A model generated the notes under the pieces. That model worked only from the letters and a program-made list of their open reading frames with translations, did not search any database and was not told where the DNA came from. Below, one piece after another: positions 6,788 through 8,552 of a stretch of DNA of 8,552 nucleotides. Numbering within the stretch: the stretch's first letter is position 1; every line of letters starts with the position of its first letter. Source of the DNA: an uncultured Collinsella sp. (GTDB lineage Bacteria > Actinomycetota > Coriobacteriia > Coriobacteriales > Coriobacteriaceae); the NCBI GenBank assembly GCA_902496005.1, contig CABUZI010000070.1, positions 1 to 8,552 of the forward strand, given 5' to 3'. The translations under genes and the position numbers were made by a program.

Positions 6788-6830
6788 CCAAAACCGGTTT
6801 TAGCGGTCAAACCAAAAACCGACCAAAACC
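6788..6830 (-). repeat. Cluster of CCAAAACC-type repeats upstream of comEA
   Basis: On the plus strand, CCAAAACC occurs at 6788-6795 and 6823-6830, and a variant with one extra A occurs at 6812-6820. The first copy is joined to an inverted partner GGTTTTAG (6796-6803), giving a 16-bp near-perfect palindrome centred between 6795 and 6796. The copies at 6812 and 6823 are 11 bp apart, about one helical turn. The cluster lies 56-98 nt before the comEA start, between the thiI terminator and the comEA Shine-Dalgarno. Position and spacing suit a regulator-binding region, but no regulator or promoter is identified. The repeats are seen directly and their function is inferred. Confidence 0.5.
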
Positions 6831-6902
6831 TTGCACAAATCTGTCCATTTATTCAGGCACACGTCAGCAAATGAACACTTAGCCGCAAAATGCCCAGATA
6901 GC

Positions 6903-6935
6903 AAAAGACCGACGATGCAGGCGCATCGTCGGTCT
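6903..6935 (-). terminator. Intrinsic terminator of the gmk-rpoZ-thiI unit
   Basis: A perfect 13-bp GC-rich stem (arms 6923-6935 and 6906-6918) with a 4-nt loop is followed on the minus strand by TTTT (6906-6903). The first of those T lies in the stem. It begins about 10 nt after the thiI stop. The plus-strand side lacks a T-run, so it acts in the minus direction. It separates thiI from comEA, which therefore needs its own promoter. Confidence 0.92.
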
Positions 6936-6945
6936 ATGCACAAAT

Positions 6946-8190
6946 TTACTCGTGATCTTGGTAAATCTCACGCGGAGCAAGCTCCGAATGTTTACGTTTT
7001 AAGGTCTTAGGGGCCTTATACGTGTTGCTCTCGAAGTCGATGTACTCGGTCTGCTTGAGCAGGCGCTCGATCATCTCCTCGTGATCGAACAGCTCCCAGG
7101 CCTCATGCACGGCATCAAGTTTAGCGTGCGTCTCGGGACGGCGCGGCATAAACAGCGTGCAGCAGTCGGGAGCGGCCTCAGTCGAGATATCGAACGTACC
7201 GATCTCCTCGGCGCGCGCGATGATCTCCTGCTTGTCCGAACCGATGAGAGGACGGAACACGGGGATCTTCACGGCCTCGTTGACGGCCATGATGTTCTCA
7301 AGCGTTTGGGAGGCAACCTGCCCAAGCGATTCACCCGTAACGATGGCCTTGGCGCCCTCGATGTGTGCAATGCGCTCGGCAACCGAATACATAATGCGGC
7401 GATACATGATCACGCGCAGGTTGGTGGGACAGGTGACCGAAATCTCACGCTGACAGTCGCCAAACGGCACAACGTACAGGCGGCCGATCTGGACACCCGG
7501 CTCAAGCGCACGGATGATGTCCTGCACCAAATACTCGCTCGTATCGGGCGTCTGCGGACGACCGGAGAAATGTACCGGCACGCACACCGCACCGCGACGC
7601 GCGAGCATCCAAGTCGCCACCGGAGAATCGATACCCGACGACAGCAGCGTCACGACCTTGCCGGCAGAACCCACCGGCAGACCGCCCACGCCGCGCTCGG
7701 AGCGCGCGTACACATAAACGCTACCCTGAACCACAAGTACATGCACCATGGCATCGGGGTCGTGCATTTGAACCTTTTTATCGGGGAAGGCCTCGCACAG
7801 CACCTCGCCCACCTGACGATTGATATCAATCGAGGTGAGCTCATAGTCAGTATTGGAGCGCTTGGCGTGCACCTTAAACGAATCGAAAGGACCAAACTCG
7901 CGCAGCGCCTTGACGGCAGCGGCACAGTACTCCTGCGGGTCGCGGTTAGTGTGATACGCCAAAGACACACGAGCAACGCCGGGAACGGTGCGAATGACAC
8001 GCGCCGCCTCATCGGCCTGATGCTCGTTAAAGGTCACGAGGATATAACCGGAAATTCGAGACACGGCATTCACGGAAAAGGCGGCCAAGGCCGCCTTGAT
8101 GTTATCCATGAGGATATGCTCAAAATGTGCGCGGTTCTTGCCCTTCAGTCCAACCTCGTGATAGTGGACCAGACAGACGCGAGCTGCCAT
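6946..8190 (-). CDS. thiI: ThiI: tRNA 4-thiouridine synthase / thiazole sulfur carrier, THUMP and PP-loop type without rhodanese domain
   Basis: ThiI adenylates U8 of tRNA and transfers sulfur to give 4-thiouridine. In some bacteria it also serves thiamine thiazole synthesis. The 414-aa product has the N-terminal ferredoxin-like segment and THUMP domain (about 1-165, including VGLKGKNR and KVHAKRSNTDYE). The PP-loop ATP-pyrophosphatase domain follows, with TLLSSGIDSP at 181-190, GESLGQVASQTLENI at 286-300 and PDCCTLFMPRRPETHA at 341-356. The Cys in the last motif corresponds to the conserved catalytic position near E. coli C344. The PP-loop is usually SGGxDS. Here it reads SSGIDS, confirmed from the codons TCG TCG GGT. 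The chain stops soon after the PP-loop domain, so the rhodanese extension of E. coli ThiI is absent, as in many Gram-positives. The ATG at 8190 abuts the rpoZ stop (TAAATG) with only a weak Shine-Dalgarno, so coupled translation is likely. Confidence 0.95.
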   Translation of the reverse strand: MAARVCLVHYHEVGLKGKNRAHFEHILMDNIKAALAAFSVNAVSRISGYILVTFNEHQADEAARVIRTVPGVARVSLAYHTNRDPQEYCAAAVKALREFGPFDSFKVHAKRSNTDYELTSIDINRQVGEVLCEAFPDKKVQMHDPDAMVHVLVVQGSVYVYARSERGVGGLPVGSAGKVVTLLSSGIDSPVATWMLARRGAVCVPVHFSGRPQTPDTSEYLVQDIIRALEPGVQIGRLYVVPFGDCQREISVTCPTNLRVIMYRRIMYSVAERIAHIEGAKAIVTGESLGQVASQTLENIMAVNEAVKIPVFRPLIGSDKQEIIARAEEIGTFDISTEAAPDCCTLFMPRRPETHAKLDAVHEAWELFDHEEMIERLLKQTEYIDFESNTYKAPKTLKRKHSELAPREIYQDHE

Positions 8191-8472
8191 TTAGGCTTCA
8201 GCAACCTTGTGGCCGAGCGCCTTCTCGTAACGGGCCTCGTCGTAAGAGATGTCGCCATCGACAATCTCGTCCATAGCCATCGAGATGGTATCGGCACCGG
8301 AAAGCCCGATGGTGATGTCATCGACATCCTGGACGGCAAGCACGCGGTTGTGCTGGCCACGCAGCATGCTATTGATGTCGCAGGCGCGCTTGGAGGCAAG
8401 CGAAGCGAGCAGGAAGCGGTTGTGATCGGTCTTCTCCAGAAGATCGTCAATGCAAGGCTTTACAACGGACAC
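8191..8472 (-). CDS. rpoZ: DNA-directed RNA polymerase subunit omega
   Basis: Omega is the small subunit that wraps the beta-prime C-terminal tail and helps RNA polymerase assembly. The 93-aa product carries the omega core: PCIDDLLEKTDHNRFLLASLASKRA (positions about 6-30, here a shortened description of its first helices), then DINSMLRG and a SYDEARYEKALGHK tail. The start is GTG at 8472. AAAGGA (8488-8483) lies 10 nt upstream inside the end of gmk, and a second weak GAGG lies only 3 nt upstream. The gene begins 5 nt after the gmk stop, the widespread gmk-rpoZ pairing, and its stop codon touches the thiI start. Length and the placement of conserved residues are normal. Confidence 0.95.
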   Translation of the reverse strand: MSVVKPCIDDLLEKTDHNRFLLASLASKRACDINSMLRGQHNRVLAVQDVDDITIGLSGADTISMAMDEIVDGDISYDEARYEKALGHKVAEA

Positions 8473-8477
8473 GGACC

Positions 8478-8552
8478 TCAGATCCTTTCATGCATATCGA
8501 GAACGCGAACGAGCTCATCGGTCGCGCGGTCGAGATCGTCATTAACCACGAC
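8478..8552 (-). CDS. gmk: Guanylate kinase, C-terminal 24 residues only (5' part outside the window)
   Basis: Guanylate kinase converts GMP (or dGMP) and ATP to GDP and ADP. Only the last 24 codons and the TGA are visible. They begin VVVNDDLDRATDEL, which fits the guanylate kinase C-terminal signature (typically Y-D-Y-V-V-V-N-D-D-L), and end DMHERI. The identification is supported by rpoZ lying 5 nt downstream, the standard neighbour. The nucleotide-binding domains cannot be assessed because they lie beyond the edge. Confidence 0.88.
   Translation of the reverse strand, partial: VVVNDDLDRATDELVRVLDMHERI

Noticed and set aside
6812..6830. Four GG pairs on the minus strand as a G-quadruplex.
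   Set aside because: With only two-G runs, any quadruplex would be two-tetrad and weak. The same bases are better described as CCAAAACC repeats.
6733..6882. Short plus-strand frames running into the comEA upstream region (from 6664 and 6677).
   Set aside because: They begin inside comEA antisense, lack ribosome sites and recognisable sequence, and end in the repeat-bearing intergenic region.

Overview
The window comes from a fairly high-GC bacterial chromosome. All supported genes lie on the minus strand, so transcription runs from high to low coordinates. The proteins are housekeeping or competence proteins. The order comEA-comEC-holA-rpsT-lepA is the classic Gram-positive arrangement. High GC, a gmk-rpoZ-thiI cluster, frequent GTG starts and an apparently leaderless lepA suggest an actinobacterial lineage. 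My best guess is Coriobacteriia, perhaps Collinsella-like, but this is recognition by eye and not a database match.

Reading in the direction of transcription, from right to left, there are four units. (1) The last 24 codons of gmk (guanylate kinase), then rpoZ (RNA polymerase omega), then thiI (tRNA 4-thiouridine/thiazole sulfur transfer). They are packed with gaps of 5 and 0 nt and end at a strong intrinsic terminator (6903-6935). (2) A 213-nt intergenic region holding that terminator and a cluster of CCAAAACC repeats, followed by comEA and comEC (ATGA overlap) and holA 78 nt further on. These cover DNA capture, DNA translocation and the DNA polymerase III delta subunit. (3) rpsT (ribosomal protein S20), with its own extended -10 promoter, a foldable leader with a duplicated Shine-Dalgarno segment, a GTG start and a strong terminator. 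(4) lepA (elongation factor 4) and a dus-family tRNA-dihydrouridine synthase 4 nt behind it, truncated by the window edge.

The functional themes are translation (S20, EF4, two tRNA-modifying enzymes), transcription (omega), nucleotide and DNA metabolism (Gmk, HolA) and natural transformation (ComEA, ComEC). I see no mobile element, CRISPR array, tRNA, rRNA, pseudogene or defence system, and no stretch over 300 nt lacks a gene. I did not find a new biological system. The most useful second looks are regulatory: the leaderless lepA promoter beside the rpsT terminator, the repeat cluster before comEA, and the rpsT leader.
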